A program made the position numbers and the translations under genes. From the NCBI GenBank assembly GCA_023430975.1, contig JAEYYB010000081.1, positions 1 through 46,388 of the forward strand: a stretch of DNA of 46,388 nucleotides, in the 5' to 3' direction. The stretch comes from Bacillota bacterium (lineage in GTDB: Bacteria > Bacillota > Clostridia > Acetivibrionales > DSM-2933). Under the pieces are notes generated by a model. It worked only from the letters and a program-made list of their open reading frames with translations, searched no databases and had not been told where the DNA came from. Positions 8,380 to 17,760 of this stretch are shown piece by piece (position 1 is the stretch's first letter; each line of letters opens with the position of its first letter).

Positions 8380-9933
8380 ATGTCATATATCAATGAATAC
8401 ATTATAAATTTCAAGAAGCACTATCTTGGCAGCAAGCTGCGAAAAGCTGAATTTATATGTTGTTTGGTGCTTAATCTCATTATTTTTCTTACCATAAGAG
8501 CCAGCTCGCTTGAAACCAAATCCTTTTTATCTCAAGCTCAGGGTTTTTTAGCAGTTTATCTGGCTTTTCGTTTTGGAATTGTCGGACTGCTTGTGTCAAT
8601 TATAATTTGCATTAAAGATATTTTTTATATAGTATCAGATTATATAAGTACAGGGCAATACAATTATATAGTTGGTCTAATATCTACTCTTATGACAATT
8701 AGCTGGGTGTTGATTGTAGGTATTATTTCTGATAGACAAGAAAAGCATCGCAGGGAAGCTCAAAGGCTTGCAATTACCGATGATTTAACCCACCTTTTTA
8801 ACCAAAGACATTTTCATACAGCTCTGGAAACTGAAATCAAGAACTCTTCCAGAAGCAATCGTTCTGTTGGTTTAATCCTTATAGATATTGATAACTTCAG
8901 AATGTATAATGATTTGTATGGTCATAGCTATGGAGACACAATACTGAAAAATACTGTCTCCATATTAAATAAAATTGTACATAAAGATGACACTATTTAC
9001 AGATTTGGCGGAGATGAGTTTGCAATTTTAATGCTGAATAAAGATTTGGAAACTCTCGAAAAAGAAGCCAAACGTTTATATGATGAGTATGAGAAATTAA
9101 AAAATGAGTATTACAATGATGGTTTGGTAAGTAAAATTACATTTTCAGTCGGTTTGTCAGAATACCCGAGCATTTCAAGCAGCAAGGAAGAATTGATTTG
9201 CCATGCCAACATGGCCCTTTACCAGTCAAAAAACATGGGAGACGATAAGGTTCATTTCTATCAGGACATCATGCTCCAGATTCATAAAAATATGAAGTCA
9301 GATGAAGAAATGGTCGGAGTATTTAAGGGTTTACTAAGCACCATTGTTGCCAAAGACAAATATACCTTTGGACATTGCGAAAGAGTTTCCTCATATGCTG
9401 TAATGATATCAGAGGCAATGGGCTTGGAGCTTGATGAAATACAGACCATATTATATGCAGGTCTATTACATGATATAGGAAAAATAGAACTGCCAAAGTC
9501 TGTATTAAACAAAATCGGCCGTCTGACCAGCGATGAATTTGAATTAATCCGCCAACACCCTGTTAATAGTGCCAATATTTTAGAGCCTTTATCCGGTATA
9601 AATAATTTGATAGATTACGTAATACATCATCATGAACGGTATGATGGAAAGGGTTACCCCGATGGTATTGCCGGAGAAGAGATTAGTTTAGGTGCAAGAA
9701 TACTGTGTGTGGCCGATTCTTTTGATGCTATGGTTTCAGACCGTCCATACCGAAAAAGCATGTCTATTGAAGATGCATTTCAAGAACTTGAAAAATGCTC
9801 TGGATCTCAATTTGATCCTAAAATTGCAAGCCTGTTTATTAAAATAATGAGAAACAAAATGTCTGTTAAATACAACTATAAGATTGATACAAACACCGCC
9901 TTGCAAAAACAGTCTGCCTTACTGAAAGTTTAA
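8380..9933 (+). CDS. Membrane-bound GGDEF + HD-GYP cyclic-di-GMP protein
   Basis: A 517-residue protein. Residues ~25-120 contain about four hydrophobic segments forming a membrane sensor region. A GGDEF diguanylate cyclase domain follows (~130-290), with DDLTHLFNQRHF at its start and an intact RFGGDEFAIL signature at ~207-216. A complete HD-GYP phosphodiesterase domain comes next (~310-490): LLHDIGKIELPKSVLNK at ~362, QHPVNSANIL, HHERYDGKGYPDG at ~416, and ADSFDAMVSDRPYRKS. Both signatures have their catalytic residues, so it could make and degrade c-di-GMP, or the GGDEF part may be regulatory. The ATG has an AAAGG site. It is divergent from dinB and is closed by a terminator at 9981. Confidence 0.92.
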   Translation: MSYINEYIINFKKHYLGSKLRKAEFICCLVLNLIIFLTIRASSLETKSFLSQAQGFLAVYLAFRFGIVGLLVSIIICIKDIFYIVSDYISTGQYNYIVGLISTLMTISWVLIVGIISDRQEKHRREAQRLAITDDLTHLFNQRHFHTALETEIKNSSRSNRSVGLILIDIDNFRMYNDLYGHSYGDTILKNTVSILNKIVHKDDTIYRFGGDEFAILMLNKDLETLEKEAKRLYDEYEKLKNEYYNDGLVSKITFSVGLSEYPSISSSKEELICHANMALYQSKNMGDDKVHFYQDIMLQIHKNMKSDEEMVGVFKGLLSTIVAKDKYTFGHCERVSSYAVMISEAMGLELDEIQTILYAGLLHDIGKIELPKSVLNKIGRLTSDEFELIRQHPVNSANILEPLSGINNLIDYVIHHHERYDGKGYPDGIAGEEISLGARILCVADSFDAMVSDRPYRKSMSIEDAFQELEKCSGSQFDPKIASLFIKIMRNKMSVKYNYKIDTNTALQKQSALLKV

Positions 9934-9979
9934 CTAATTTAATATTTAATTTAATATTTAATTTATATAATACATTAAA

Positions 9980-10015
9980 AGAGGATGCCGTTATTTTAGG
10001 TCATCCTCTTTTTAA
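9980..10015 (+). terminator. Rho-independent terminator of the GGDEF/HD-GYP gene
   Basis: Perfect 7-bp stem GAGGATG / CATCCTC (9981-9987 and 10002-10008) followed by TTTTTAATT on the plus strand, about 47 bases past the stop codon. Confidence 0.85.
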
Positions 10016-10091
10016 TTCAAATAATTAGTAATATAATTCTAAAATTTATTATTTGTCATATTGCTCTAATTCATTTAACTTTTTGACAATT

Positions 10092-10382
10092 CTATCTTTC
10101 ATTAATGTTAAGATAGCATTCAACGCAAAAAACCTGGCCTTCGCCGCTATCCTTTGAAACCTGGGTCAATTCTCTATTACATTTGCTGCAATAAATTTTA
10201 ATAGGTTCTGATGGTTCTTCGTCGGATATATAATTGGAGCATGCCAAATCACATCCATCCACTTCACAATTTAAACAAGCATCATCCGGGACCCCAAACT
10301 CGCATTCATATTCTAAAATGGCACCATTCTCATTTATAATGCCTTTTAAGTTTGCACAGCTGCTGCAAATACATTCTTTCAT
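10092..10382 (-). CDS. Small cysteine-rich zinc-ribbon protein
   Basis: A protein of 96 residues with many CxxC-like pairs: CICSSC at the N-terminus, a middle cluster (CEFG...CLNCEVDGCDLAC), and CSKC...CVEC at the C-terminus, the last pair forming a typical zinc ribbon (YCSKCNREL ... VFCVECY). The start at 10382 follows AAGGGG; an upstream in-frame ATG at 10424 lies inside the end of the flavodoxin gene and lacks a ribosome site. It is 38 bases downstream of the flavodoxin gene on the same strand, probably one transcript. The role is unknown; it could bind metal or act as a redox or regulatory partner. Confidence 0.7.
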   Translation of the reverse strand: MKECICSSCANLKGIINENGAILEYECEFGVPDDACLNCEVDGCDLACSNYISDEEPSEPIKIYCSKCNRELTQVSKDSGEGQVFCVECYLNINER

Positions 10383-10420
10383 GTCATATCCCCTTCTAAA
10401 TACAGAATATAATAAGAATA

Positions 10421-10885
10421 TCATACTTCACTGAGTTTTTGAACCACCTCTTCAATCCTTGCTTCACGCTGCTTGTGAGACCAGCCAACAATACCCGTTT
10501 CATAAATGCTGCCGCCTTTGGATTGACAAGCTTTTTTCATCTGGCTTATTGCATTATTTCCGCCCATAAACTTAAATCGCAGCTGCTGTGTAACAAAGCA
10601 CCCTATCTTTTTCCCCTGCAGTGATGATATCTGTGACAGATAAAGCTTCATTATCGGTGAGAGTGAGAATGCCCATACAGGAGCACCGAATATAATTAAA
10701 TCATATTTACTTATATCAGGTATGTCCTTTAATTGAACATTCTGTGCCTCCTTCGGGTCACTATTAACTGCTGTCACCTGTTCTAAATTGACTGAATGCC
10801 CTGCTGCCTCAAGTATGTCTTTAAGCTTATGTGCAACAGATAATGTGTTTCCTGTGTAAGAGTGTATAATAATTCCTATATTCAC
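10421..10885 (-). CDS. Flavodoxin-family protein
   Basis: A 154-residue single-domain flavodoxin-like protein, probably a cytoplasmic FMN-dependent electron carrier or reductase. The phosphate-binding loop is SYTGNT at residues ~9-14, preceded by the first beta strand (MNIGIIIHS). The isoalloxazine-binding loop FGAPVWAFSLSP sits at ~66-77. A GTG start at 10885 is supported by a GGAAGG site. The gene precedes the zinc-ribbon gene. The redox partner cannot be told from the sequence. Confidence 0.85.
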   Translation of the reverse strand: MNIGIIIHSYTGNTLSVAHKLKDILEAAGHSVNLEQVTAVNSDPKEAQNVQLKDIPDISKYDLIIFGAPVWAFSLSPIMKLYLSQISSLQGKKIGCFVTQQLRFKFMGGNNAISQMKKACQSKGGSIYETGIVGWSHKQREARIEEVVQKLSEV

Positions 10886-11120
10886 AATAGCTACCTTCCC
10901 TCTATAATAAAGTCATATTACATCATTATATATAATCTTACGTGAGATTTTTTTAATTGTCTGATTTTGCTTATGGAATTGAGCAAAAAAACTCTATTTT
11001 CTACTCTAAAAAATGACGATAATATAATTATATATTATATATTGATATCAAATCAATTTAGGCATGTTGAAAATATAACTTCCCATATAATTTGGCTTTC
11101 TAAGTTAACTTAAGGAATGC

Positions 11121-11206
11121 CTTAGAAATAACTTCGTATTCTCAAGGAGAAAATCCCGACGATTTAACGGGGTTTTGAACGCTAAGAATCGGATGTTATT
11201 TCTTAG
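11121..11206. repeat. 86-bp near-palindromic element upstream of the chemotaxis gene
   Basis: The left arm (from 11121) and the reverse complement of the right arm (ending 11206) align over about 37 bases. Shared blocks are AGAAATAAC, then ATTCT, then AAAA.CCCG, around a short apex. As RNA it would fold into one long interrupted hairpin with a 9-bp apical stem (AAAATCCCG with CGGGGTTTT, one G.U pair). It is not followed by a T-tract and matches no riboswitch I recognise. It lies about 120 bases before the chemotaxis gene, within the 439-base gap 10886-11324, where I see no gene. It could be a small palindromic mobile repeat or a structured leader. Confidence 0.6.
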
Positions 11207-11324
11207 ACATTACTAACTCGTGAACACACTCTCAAAACAGGAAGTAATATTTCAATCATGCATTAACAGGGATAACTATTTTAGTATACCTTATTAACAT
11301 TAATTATATGGAGGAAAGTACTTT

Positions 11325-13508
11325 ATGAAAAACACTTCAAAGAAACCTTTTTCATTCTTATATACCAAACTTACTAAAATCAAATCTGCTAGGTTTTCAG
11401 ATAAGATATCAGAATTACTTTACAGTGTGGCTAAATTATTCAGGTATGCAAAAATTCGGCTAAGACTTATACTTTTCTTTGTACTATTGTCAAGCGTACC
11501 TTTGTTTATTCTCGGCTTTTTCAGTTATAACAAATCAAGTTCAGCTTTGGAGACAAAAATCCAGTCCTTTTCAAGTGAAATAACAGCACAGTCAGGAAAA
11601 AGTATAAGAAATCTAATGACTTCGGTCGAAGCAAATTTCAATGAAATCCAAAATAATAGGGATACCCAGCTAATATTAAACCAGTTCGATCAGAACACCG
11701 CATCGCAGCAGGATTTATTCGATTCATTAAATTACTCTTTAAGCAGTATGTTCTCATATAATTCAATTGAAGGCTGCATGGGTTTTTCCATGGTTAGCAA
11801 AGGTACTGTAGTTCTGAATAATCTTGGAGCCCAATCAACTGATTTTGTGAACATGGAAAATGAGCTGACGGAAATTGCTGCTAAAGGCAAGGGAAAGCCT
11901 GTATGGCTATGTATGAAAGGTGCAAACAGCAATGAGACTTATCTTGCATCGGTAATGCAAATAATTAATATGAACTCAGGAGATCCAATTGTTACTATGG
12001 CTGCATTTTTCGATAAAAGCTTTTTGAATAATATCCTTAAGGATATTGATATTGACGGATCTTCTGACTTGTTTATTGTCGATTCAAACAGTACGATTAT
12101 TTCATCCAAAGATCTTGACAAATTTCCAATAAACTCAAAATATCCAAACAAAAACATTGTTGAGCAAATTACATTGGAAACTAAAAAAATTGAATCTACA
12201 TCTGATAATAAAAATAATGAAAACAAATTAATTAAGGGATCTTTTCAATCATCTATAAACGGCACCAATTTTATGGTATGCTTCTCACACATAAATTTTA
12301 CAGATTGGGACATCGTAGGTACAATACCTATGGATTACCTTAAAGCCGACTCCACAAATATAAGAAATACAATGATTATAGTTGGGGTAATAATATTCCT
12401 GCTTGCTACAATAATATCAATGTTTATCGCAAATAGTATTACAGTACCTTTAAACAGGTTGGAAGCCCTAATGAAGGAAGCCCGTAACGGGAACCTGAAT
12501 ATAAACATTAAAGACAAATACCGTGATGAAATATCCAGCCTTGTTAATAACTTTGATGATATGACACTAAATATAAAAAACCTTGTTTCCAAAGTAAGTG
12601 TCTCATCCGAAAATGTACTTATAAGCTCAGAAAAAGTTAACCGTCTATCAACGGTTTTCCATACAACCGCCGAGCAGGTTGCCGAGAGCATGCATCAAAT
12701 TGCATTAGGCACCTCAGAGCAAGCGGAAAGCAACTGCAAATCCCTTGAATTTGTTAAAATACTCTCTGGCGACATAAACAAGGTAGGAGATGAGGTCAAG
12801 ATTGTTTCGGAAATTATCCATGACACCAAATCACTTAGTGAAAATGCTCTTTCTGTACTAAAATCACTCAATGTAAAATCAATGCAGACCAGTTCGGCAA
12901 CCAATGATATAGTGGACAATATAAATACACTAAACACTAATATAAAAGAGATACAGAAAATAGTCAAATTTATAGGCAATATATCTGAGCAAACCAACTT
13001 GCTTTCGTTAAACGCAGCAATAGAAGCAGCTAGAGCCGGAGAGGCAGGAAGAGGATTCGCAGTCGTAGCTGAGCAAGTAAGAAAACTGGCCGATCAAACA
13101 AAAGAATCTTTAACTACAATAAGCGATGTGATCAAAAATATACAAGAGAAAGCCACCTTCACAGTTATTTCAGCAAGCAACACTCAGGAAATAATTAAAC
13201 AGCAGATGAATGCTGTAAGTGAAACCGATAATTCATTCAAGAATATTTTTAAATCATTAGAGAATATCAGCAATTACATGGTAAGCTTTGAATCGTCTGT
13301 AAGCAATATTCTTGAATCCGGTAACAAGACACTTGAAGCTATAAACAATATTTCTTCTGTTTCAGAAGAAACAGCAGCCACTGTGCAAGAGGTATCAGCT
13401 ACTACACAGAACCAATTGGACGGTGCTGAAGAAGTTGACGATCAGGCAAAACGCTTAAACGAACTTGCACAAGAACTTAACAAATCAATTACTATTTTTA
13501 AAGTGTAA
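11325..13508 (+). CDS. Methyl-accepting chemotaxis protein
   Basis: A 727-residue transmembrane chemoreceptor. A basic N-terminal tail precedes TM1 (~residues 45-67, LILFFVLLSSVPLFILGFF). A ~280-residue extracellular region, probably dCache-like (WLCMKGANSNETYLASVMQI; INGTNFMVCFSHINFTDWDI), ends at TM2 (~346-367). A HAMP segment follows (TVPLNRLEALMKEARNGNLN). The cytoplasmic coiled-coil signalling domain carries the kinase-contact hairpin near residues 555-595 (SLNAAIEAARAGEAGRGF, then AVVAEQVRKLADQTKES). The ligand is unknown. The ATG has a GGAGG site nine bases upstream. It is monocistronic, with a palindromic element upstream and a terminator hairpin downstream. Confidence 0.95.
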   Translation: MKNTSKKPFSFLYTKLTKIKSARFSDKISELLYSVAKLFRYAKIRLRLILFFVLLSSVPLFILGFFSYNKSSSALETKIQSFSSEITAQSGKSIRNLMTSVEANFNEIQNNRDTQLILNQFDQNTASQQDLFDSLNYSLSSMFSYNSIEGCMGFSMVSKGTVVLNNLGAQSTDFVNMENELTEIAAKGKGKPVWLCMKGANSNETYLASVMQIINMNSGDPIVTMAAFFDKSFLNNILKDIDIDGSSDLFIVDSNSTIISSKDLDKFPINSKYPNKNIVEQITLETKKIESTSDNKNNENKLIKGSFQSSINGTNFMVCFSHINFTDWDIVGTIPMDYLKADSTNIRNTMIIVGVIIFLLATIISMFIANSITVPLNRLEALMKEARNGNLNINIKDKYRDEISSLVNNFDDMTLNIKNLVSKVSVSSENVLISSEKVNRLSTVFHTTAEQVAESMHQIALGTSEQAESNCKSLEFVKILSGDINKVGDEVKIVSEIIHDTKSLSENALSVLKSLNVKSMQTSSATNDIVDNINTLNTNIKEIQKIVKFIGNISEQTNLLSLNAAIEAARAGEAGRGFAVVAEQVRKLADQTKESLTTISDVIKNIQEKATFTVISASNTQEIIKQQMNAVSETDNSFKNIFKSLENISNYMVSFESSVSNILESGNKTLEAINNISSVSEETAATVQEVSATTQNQLDGAEEVDDQAKRLNELAQELNKSITIFKV

Positions 13509-13552
13509 ATTTATAACATTTTAAATCTTTTTAGTCTAATATTCGGTTAGAA

Positions 13553-13597
13553 AAGGGCTGTACCCATACATTACTTATGAGTCAGCCCTTAATTATT
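13553..13597. terminator. Bidirectional terminator between convergent genes
   Basis: Perfect 8-bp stem AAGGGCTG / CAGCCCTT (13553-13560 and 13583-13590). It lies between the stop codons of the chemotaxis gene and the convergent lipoprotein gene, with an A/T-rich tail on both sides (TTTTCTAA on the minus strand). Confidence 0.7.
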
Positions 13598-13608
13598 TTG
13601 CAATCCAA

Positions 13609-15264
13609 TTAGATTTGATTATTTCTATACTTTTCAACTAAATCTGTAAGCTTATAATTGCTTTTTTCCACAACATCCATAAACCCTTTTATTACTTCCG
13701 TAAAACTGCTAATTGGATTTTTTTGAATGAATTCCTTGTATTGGGTCCTTGTCTCTTCAGGCATTAACTTTGTATCATAGCTGAAAAGCGGTGTATTATT
13801 GCTTCCGAACAGAGAAAATATCAAATACTTTTTATACAATTCCTTAACATCATTCTGCTTTAATGAATCCTTAAATCTATTAATAAATTCTACTTGTGTT
13901 TGTGCCCTTCGAAGAACTTCATCAAACCCTATTACAAGTGCTGCATCCTTTGCAGGGACCTTGTTTGATTCTGTTGCTAAGATGTCAACATATTCCTTAA
14001 AATCAAGGGTCAGATAAGGCTTATATTTTTTATAAAATTCATAATTTATTATTGGAAAAAACATTCCTTCAGCAGTTTCAACACGATATCCTGCAGCTTT
14101 AGTTTCGTCTAAGAGCTTTTTTAAATCATTATCTTTTATTCCATAAATATTATTGATATCAAAGTCCTTACTATACTCTTTACTGAGTTTTTCCTGTATG
14201 CCGCTTTTATAGTACTTCTCTTCTAGCTTAGATAGATAAGTTTTCTGAGCCTTTTCAAATTCCACTACCATCGATACAGCATCTGAAGTGGAGACAAACT
14301 CAATATTGCTGTCTAAAAATTTTGCAACTTCAGTTATTTGAGGGGTTCTTGCCATAAGAGCCTTAAAGTCACTCATTATTTTATTTTTATCCGACCCACT
14401 CTTTTCTGTAACTGCTGCTGATTTATTTATACTCATCAGTACATTTTGCTCGTAACCATTGGTGGTATATTCAAACTCTATTTTATCTCCCGTTTTTAAT
14501 GCCAGCTTATCAAAAGCAGGTCTAACTTTATCTGAGAATCTGAAAGCAGCAGCCTCTTCTTCTCCTGAAGACCTAATAAGCTTGACTTCAATGCTGTTGC
14601 CATCTATAAGGCCGGTAAAAATCCCCATGCCTTTTTGAATATCACCATCTTTAACTGTAGTCTTCGGTGTATTGGAAGGACCACTTGACACCGTACTATT
14701 TGTATCACTTCCTGCTTTTGCCCCCGATATAAAATAATTCTGGGCTTTTTGCTTTACTATCTCCTCCAATTCTGCCGAATTGGTTCTGGTCAGAATTTTT
14801 TCATGGTATTCTTTAGGAAACATCTCTTTTATGGATGATGCATACTGTTCTCCATCCTTCGGTGCTTTATATTCTAAAACAGTATATTTGTTATCTCTAT
14901 CCGCACTCATAACCAATACAAGAGGTATGCTGAGCCCTGCCCCATTTTCCAGCTTGCCGTCAGCGTATTTATATTCCTGCTGAACACTCCAGATGTAAGC
15001 ATATGTTTTATCATCCTTTTTTTCGACCCCATAAAGCTCATGAGCTTCAAAAACAACGCCGCCTATGGCCTTAAAATCAAATTTCTGCTCAAGGTATTTA
15101 CTGATTACATCATCAATAGTATTTTGCTTATCAGATTGCTTAAGATTTTTATCTTCCACAACAGCTACTTTATCAACTTCCATTTGGGGTACTGATGTGA
15201 TATTGCCACAGGCAGTACTTAAAAGAAAAACTGTTGAAACTAGAATTAATGTTTTTTTATTCAT
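13609..15264 (-). CDS. Putative lipoprotein of unknown function
   Basis: About 551 residues. The N-terminus MNKKTLILVSTVFLLSTACG is a type II signal peptide with Cys19 as the likely lipidated residue. The mature protein is largely charged and helical, with a predicted beta segment near residues 205-270 (IFTGLIDGNSIEVKLI ... GDKIEFEYTTNGYEQNVLMS) that looks like a small OB- or SH3-like module. I do not recognise the family. The start at 15264 is chosen because AAGGGGA lies six bases upstream; the ATG at 15282 has none. It lies downstream of the two-component genes on the same strand, separated by a MITE-like repeat (15316-15386) that may carry or disrupt its promoter. Confidence 0.8.
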   Translation of the reverse strand: MNKKTLILVSTVFLLSTACGNITSVPQMEVDKVAVVEDKNLKQSDKQNTIDDVISKYLEQKFDFKAIGGVVFEAHELYGVEKKDDKTYAYIWSVQQEYKYADGKLENGAGLSIPLVLVMSADRDNKYTVLEYKAPKDGEQYASSIKEMFPKEYHEKILTRTNSAELEEIVKQKAQNYFISGAKAGSDTNSTVSSGPSNTPKTTVKDGDIQKGMGIFTGLIDGNSIEVKLIRSSGEEEAAAFRFSDKVRPAFDKLALKTGDKIEFEYTTNGYEQNVLMSINKSAAVTEKSGSDKNKIMSDFKALMARTPQITEVAKFLDSNIEFVSTSDAVSMVVEFEKAQKTYLSKLEEKYYKSGIQEKLSKEYSKDFDINNIYGIKDNDLKKLLDETKAAGYRVETAEGMFFPIINYEFYKKYKPYLTLDFKEYVDILATESNKVPAKDAALVIGFDEVLRRAQTQVEFINRFKDSLKQNDVKELYKKYLIFSLFGSNNTPLFSYDTKLMPEETRTQYKEFIQKNPISSFTEVIKGFMDVVEKSNYKLTDLVEKYRNNQI

Positions 15265-15315
15265 AACCATTCCCCTTTTCACTTTAGAATATAGTTGATC
15301 TCGTTTTTACCGATC

Positions 15316-15386
15316 CTATATTAAAAGTGATTAATCTATTTCATTTGTCTTTCGCAAATGCCTGGCTTATTAACACTTTTAATATA
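15316..15386. repeat. MITE-like repeat, copy A (71 bp)
   Basis: Bounded by perfect 13-bp terminal inverted repeats, TATATTAAAAGTG and its reverse complement. It is an internally deleted version of copies at 17492 and 20987: the first ~40 bases (ATTTGTCT..CGCAAAT) and the last ~18 (TTATTAACACTTTTAATATA) match them. It contains no coding sequence and sits between the histidine kinase stop and the lipoprotein start. Confidence 0.75.
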
Positions 15387-15421
15387 TTTACATTCTAGCA
15401 GTGAGTTTTCTCCAAACAGTT

Positions 15422-16786
15422 TCAAGGTTGTAACGAAATTGTAACGATTGTTCCTTCCCCCTCCGGACTATCAATTTCAAGCTTTCCGCCGTGTGCATCA
15501 ATAATTTCCATGCATATCGAAAGTCCCAGTCCATTTCCCCCGAGTTTTCTGCTTCTTGATTTATCAACCCGGTAGAATGGTTCAGTAATGCTTTCTATAT
15601 CAGCCTTCGGAATGCCTATTCCGTTATCCCTTATTTTAATATAAATATCTTGCTCCTTCCAAAGCTTTATCTCTATAAGAGACCCTTCCGAATACTTAAT
15701 AGCATTGTCTATAATATTCATTACCACCTGCTTGATCTTTTCTTCGTCCACGCTGGCTTTGACATCCTGAAGCTGACAATTTATTGTCATTCCAAACTTT
15801 CCCGCCCTATCCTTCATAAGCTCCACAGCTTTCATAATAATACTCTTTATGTCGGTCTCCTTCTTCGAGATGGAAAACTCGTATTGATTTAGCTGTGACA
15901 ATTCAAGAAGGTTATTTACCATATTTAAAAGTCTCTTGCTTTCATCAACAATATAGGTATAGTATTTTTTGCGTTGATCCTCTTCGTTTATCCTGCCTGA
16001 AAGATCTGCATATCCAATGATATTTGTAAGAGGAGTTCTTATTTCATGAGTTACACTGTCAATAAACTTTTTCTGCTTTTGCTGCTCGTCAGTTAGCTTG
16101 TCTATCATAACCTTTATGTTTCTGCCCATATCATTAAAAGAATGGGCCAGTTTTTCAATTTCATCCCCCGTACTTACCCCGCTTATCTCATTAAAATTAC
16201 CCTTTGAGTACTCCTTAGTAGTGCGGGTAAGCTTCTCCAAAGGCTTAATCATCCTGTAGGAGAAAAGATAGCTTAAAAGAAGGGATACAAAAAGTCCAAA
16301 AATAAGCAGAATAACAAGGGTAATCTGTAGATTTCTTTTCATATTATCTGCTTGATAAAGAGAATACTCCAAGCTCACTGTGCCTATTACAGAGCCTCTC
16401 ACTATTATAGGAAAAGCCATAAGCAGCTTCCTATTTGGGCCTTGGGTATTTATAAAATATACCTTCTTTCCCGAAAGAGCACTCTTTTCCATTTCATTAG
16501 CTGCTGCTTTTTTATTGTCTGAAATCTCCACTTCACACCCAGACTGCAGTCTTAATTTTTCTTCAAGTGAATTAATATTAAGTTCCAGTGAAACCTCAGG
16601 CTTTTCACTGATTTTAAGGTATTCAGAAAGATACTGCTCTGTAAAATTACTTTGGCTTAAAACGTACTGATATGAGGTGTATAGGTTAAAGTTATCAATT
16701 GTCCTTATAATTATGATTCCACTTATAAGCAATATTGCTACAATAATAAACATGTTCATTGAGATAACCTTAAGTCTCAGTTTCAT
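15422..16786 (-). CDS. Sensor histidine kinase of a two-component system
   Basis: A 454-residue membrane kinase with TM1 ~10-30, an extracellular sensor of about 120 residues, TM2 ~153-175 and a HAMP domain (~177-228, MIKPLEKLTRTTKEYSKGNF). The dimerisation/phosphoacceptor helix contains His247 in SVTHEIRTPLTNIIGYADL. The ATP-binding domain has an N box (NIIDNAIKYS), G1 (DNGIGIP) and G2 (LGGNGLGLSIC). All catalytic boxes are intact. The start overlaps the response regulator stop by four bases (ATGA), so the two are translationally coupled. The signal is unknown. Confidence 0.95.
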   Translation of the reverse strand: MKLRLKVISMNMFIIVAILLISGIIIIRTIDNFNLYTSYQYVLSQSNFTEQYLSEYLKISEKPEVSLELNINSLEEKLRLQSGCEVEISDNKKAAANEMEKSALSGKKVYFINTQGPNRKLLMAFPIIVRGSVIGTVSLEYSLYQADNMKRNLQITLVILLIFGLFVSLLLSYLFSYRMIKPLEKLTRTTKEYSKGNFNEISGVSTGDEIEKLAHSFNDMGRNIKVMIDKLTDEQQKQKKFIDSVTHEIRTPLTNIIGYADLSGRINEEDQRKKYYTYIVDESKRLLNMVNNLLELSQLNQYEFSISKKETDIKSIIMKAVELMKDRAGKFGMTINCQLQDVKASVDEEKIKQVVMNIIDNAIKYSEGSLIEIKLWKEQDIYIKIRDNGIGIPKADIESITEPFYRVDKSRSRKLGGNGLGLSICMEIIDAHGGKLEIDSPEGEGTIVTISLQP

Positions 16787-17469
16787 TTTATTGGCTCCTT
16801 ATACCGGTATCCGATTCCAAAAACAGTTTCAATGCAGCTGCTGTACTTCCCAAGCTTCTTACGGAGCCTCTGTATATGAATATCCACTGTCCTGGAATCG
16901 CCAAGATAATCATAACCCCATACCATGTCAAGAAGTTGCTCCCTTGTGAAAACCCTTTGGATATTGCCTGCAAAAAGCATAAGCAAATCAAATTCTGTGG
17001 GGGTCAGATCCAGTTCCTTTCCATTTGCCAGGGCTATTCTGGTTTGCTCATTGAGACTTATTACTTTGTCATGAGACATATTTCCATAATCAGTATGCTT
17101 TATGGATATTTTCTCAAAACGCCGTATGACAGCCTTGATTCTTGCAACAAGCTCCCTGCTGTCAAAGGGCTTTATAATATAGTCATCTGCCCCCATCTCA
17201 AGCCCTACAAGCTTATCGGATATATCACTTTTGGCAGTCAGCATAATAACTGCAGTTCCTGTTCCCTGAAGGCGTTTGCACACATGGAACCCGTCAAGCT
17301 TGGGCATCATCACATCCAACACAACCAAATCAGGCTTGTAATCATTGCAAATTTCAAGGGCTGCGGCTCCATCATGACAGACCTTTGTATCAAAGCCCTC
17401 AAGCTTTAAATTCTGCTCTATCAGGTTTGCTATTAACTCATCATCGTCTACTACCAATATTTTATGCAC
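16783..17469 (-). CDS. OmpR/PhoB-family response regulator
   Basis: 228 residues: a receiver domain (residues 1-120; acidic cluster VVDDDEL, phosphoacceptor Asp52 in VVLDVMMPKLDG, conserved Lys in MLTAKSD) and a winged-helix DNA-binding domain (LTPTEFDLLMLFAGN, REQLLDMVWGYDYLGDSRTV, VDIHIQRLRKKL). The start is the GTG at 17469, eight bases after GGAGG. The frame stays open to 17532, but those 21 extra codons come from the adjacent MITE-like repeat and are not credible. It is first in a pair with the overlapping kinase gene. Its promoter must lie inside or beyond repeat copy B. Confidence 0.95.
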   Translation of the reverse strand: MHKILVVDDDELIANLIEQNLKLEGFDTKVCHDGAAALEICNDYKPDLVVLDVMMPKLDGFHVCKRLQGTGTAVIMLTAKSDISDKLVGLEMGADDYIIKPFDSRELVARIKAVIRRFEKISIKHTDYGNMSHDKVISLNEQTRIALANGKELDLTPTEFDLLMLFAGNIQRVFTREQLLDMVWGYDYLGDSRTVDIHIQRLRKKLGKYSSCIETVFGIGYRYKEPIK

Positions 17470-17491
17470 CTTTAAGTCCTCCAGGCCATAA

Positions 17492-17694
17492 TAGATTAAA
17501 AGTGACAAATCTACTACGTTTGTCTGTCGCAAATTTATTAAAATCAGTTAATCTTGCCATTTGTCTATCACAAAATAACGTTAAAACGTTCGTTATTTTG
17601 CTCTGCCAAATGTAAGATTAATACTTATTTTAATTATGTTGAACCGTTCGTTATTTGCTCCGCCAAATGTAAGATTATTAACACTTTTAATATA
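17492..17694. repeat. MITE-like repeat, copy B (203 bp, with internal duplication)
   Basis: The longest copy of the family. The left end has one mismatch to the 13-bp terminal repeat; the right end is perfect. The interior carries an AAAATAACG...CGTTATTTT hairpin. The 3' part, about 45 bases from GTTAAAACGTTCG to AAATGTAAGATTA, is repeated in tandem as GTTGAACCGTTCG..AAATGTAAGATTA. It lies immediately upstream of the response regulator, only nine bases from its ribosome binding site, and just downstream (minus strand) of argS, which starts at 19458 and ends at 17761. Confidence 0.8.
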
Positions 17695-17760
17695 GTTGTT
17701 ATAGAAATAATTATAACATACCTTTATCAAGCTACAAGCTTTACACAGGTTTACCTAAAC

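Noticed and set aside
11121..11206. Cyclic-di-GMP riboswitch ahead of the chemotaxis gene
   Set aside because: Expected by context, but the conserved motifs of both classes are missing and the palindrome does not fit the fold.
17470..17532. N-terminal extension of the response regulator by 21 codons
   Set aside because: It is encoded partly by the MITE-like repeat; GGAGG and a GTG at 17469 give the standard start of receiver domains.
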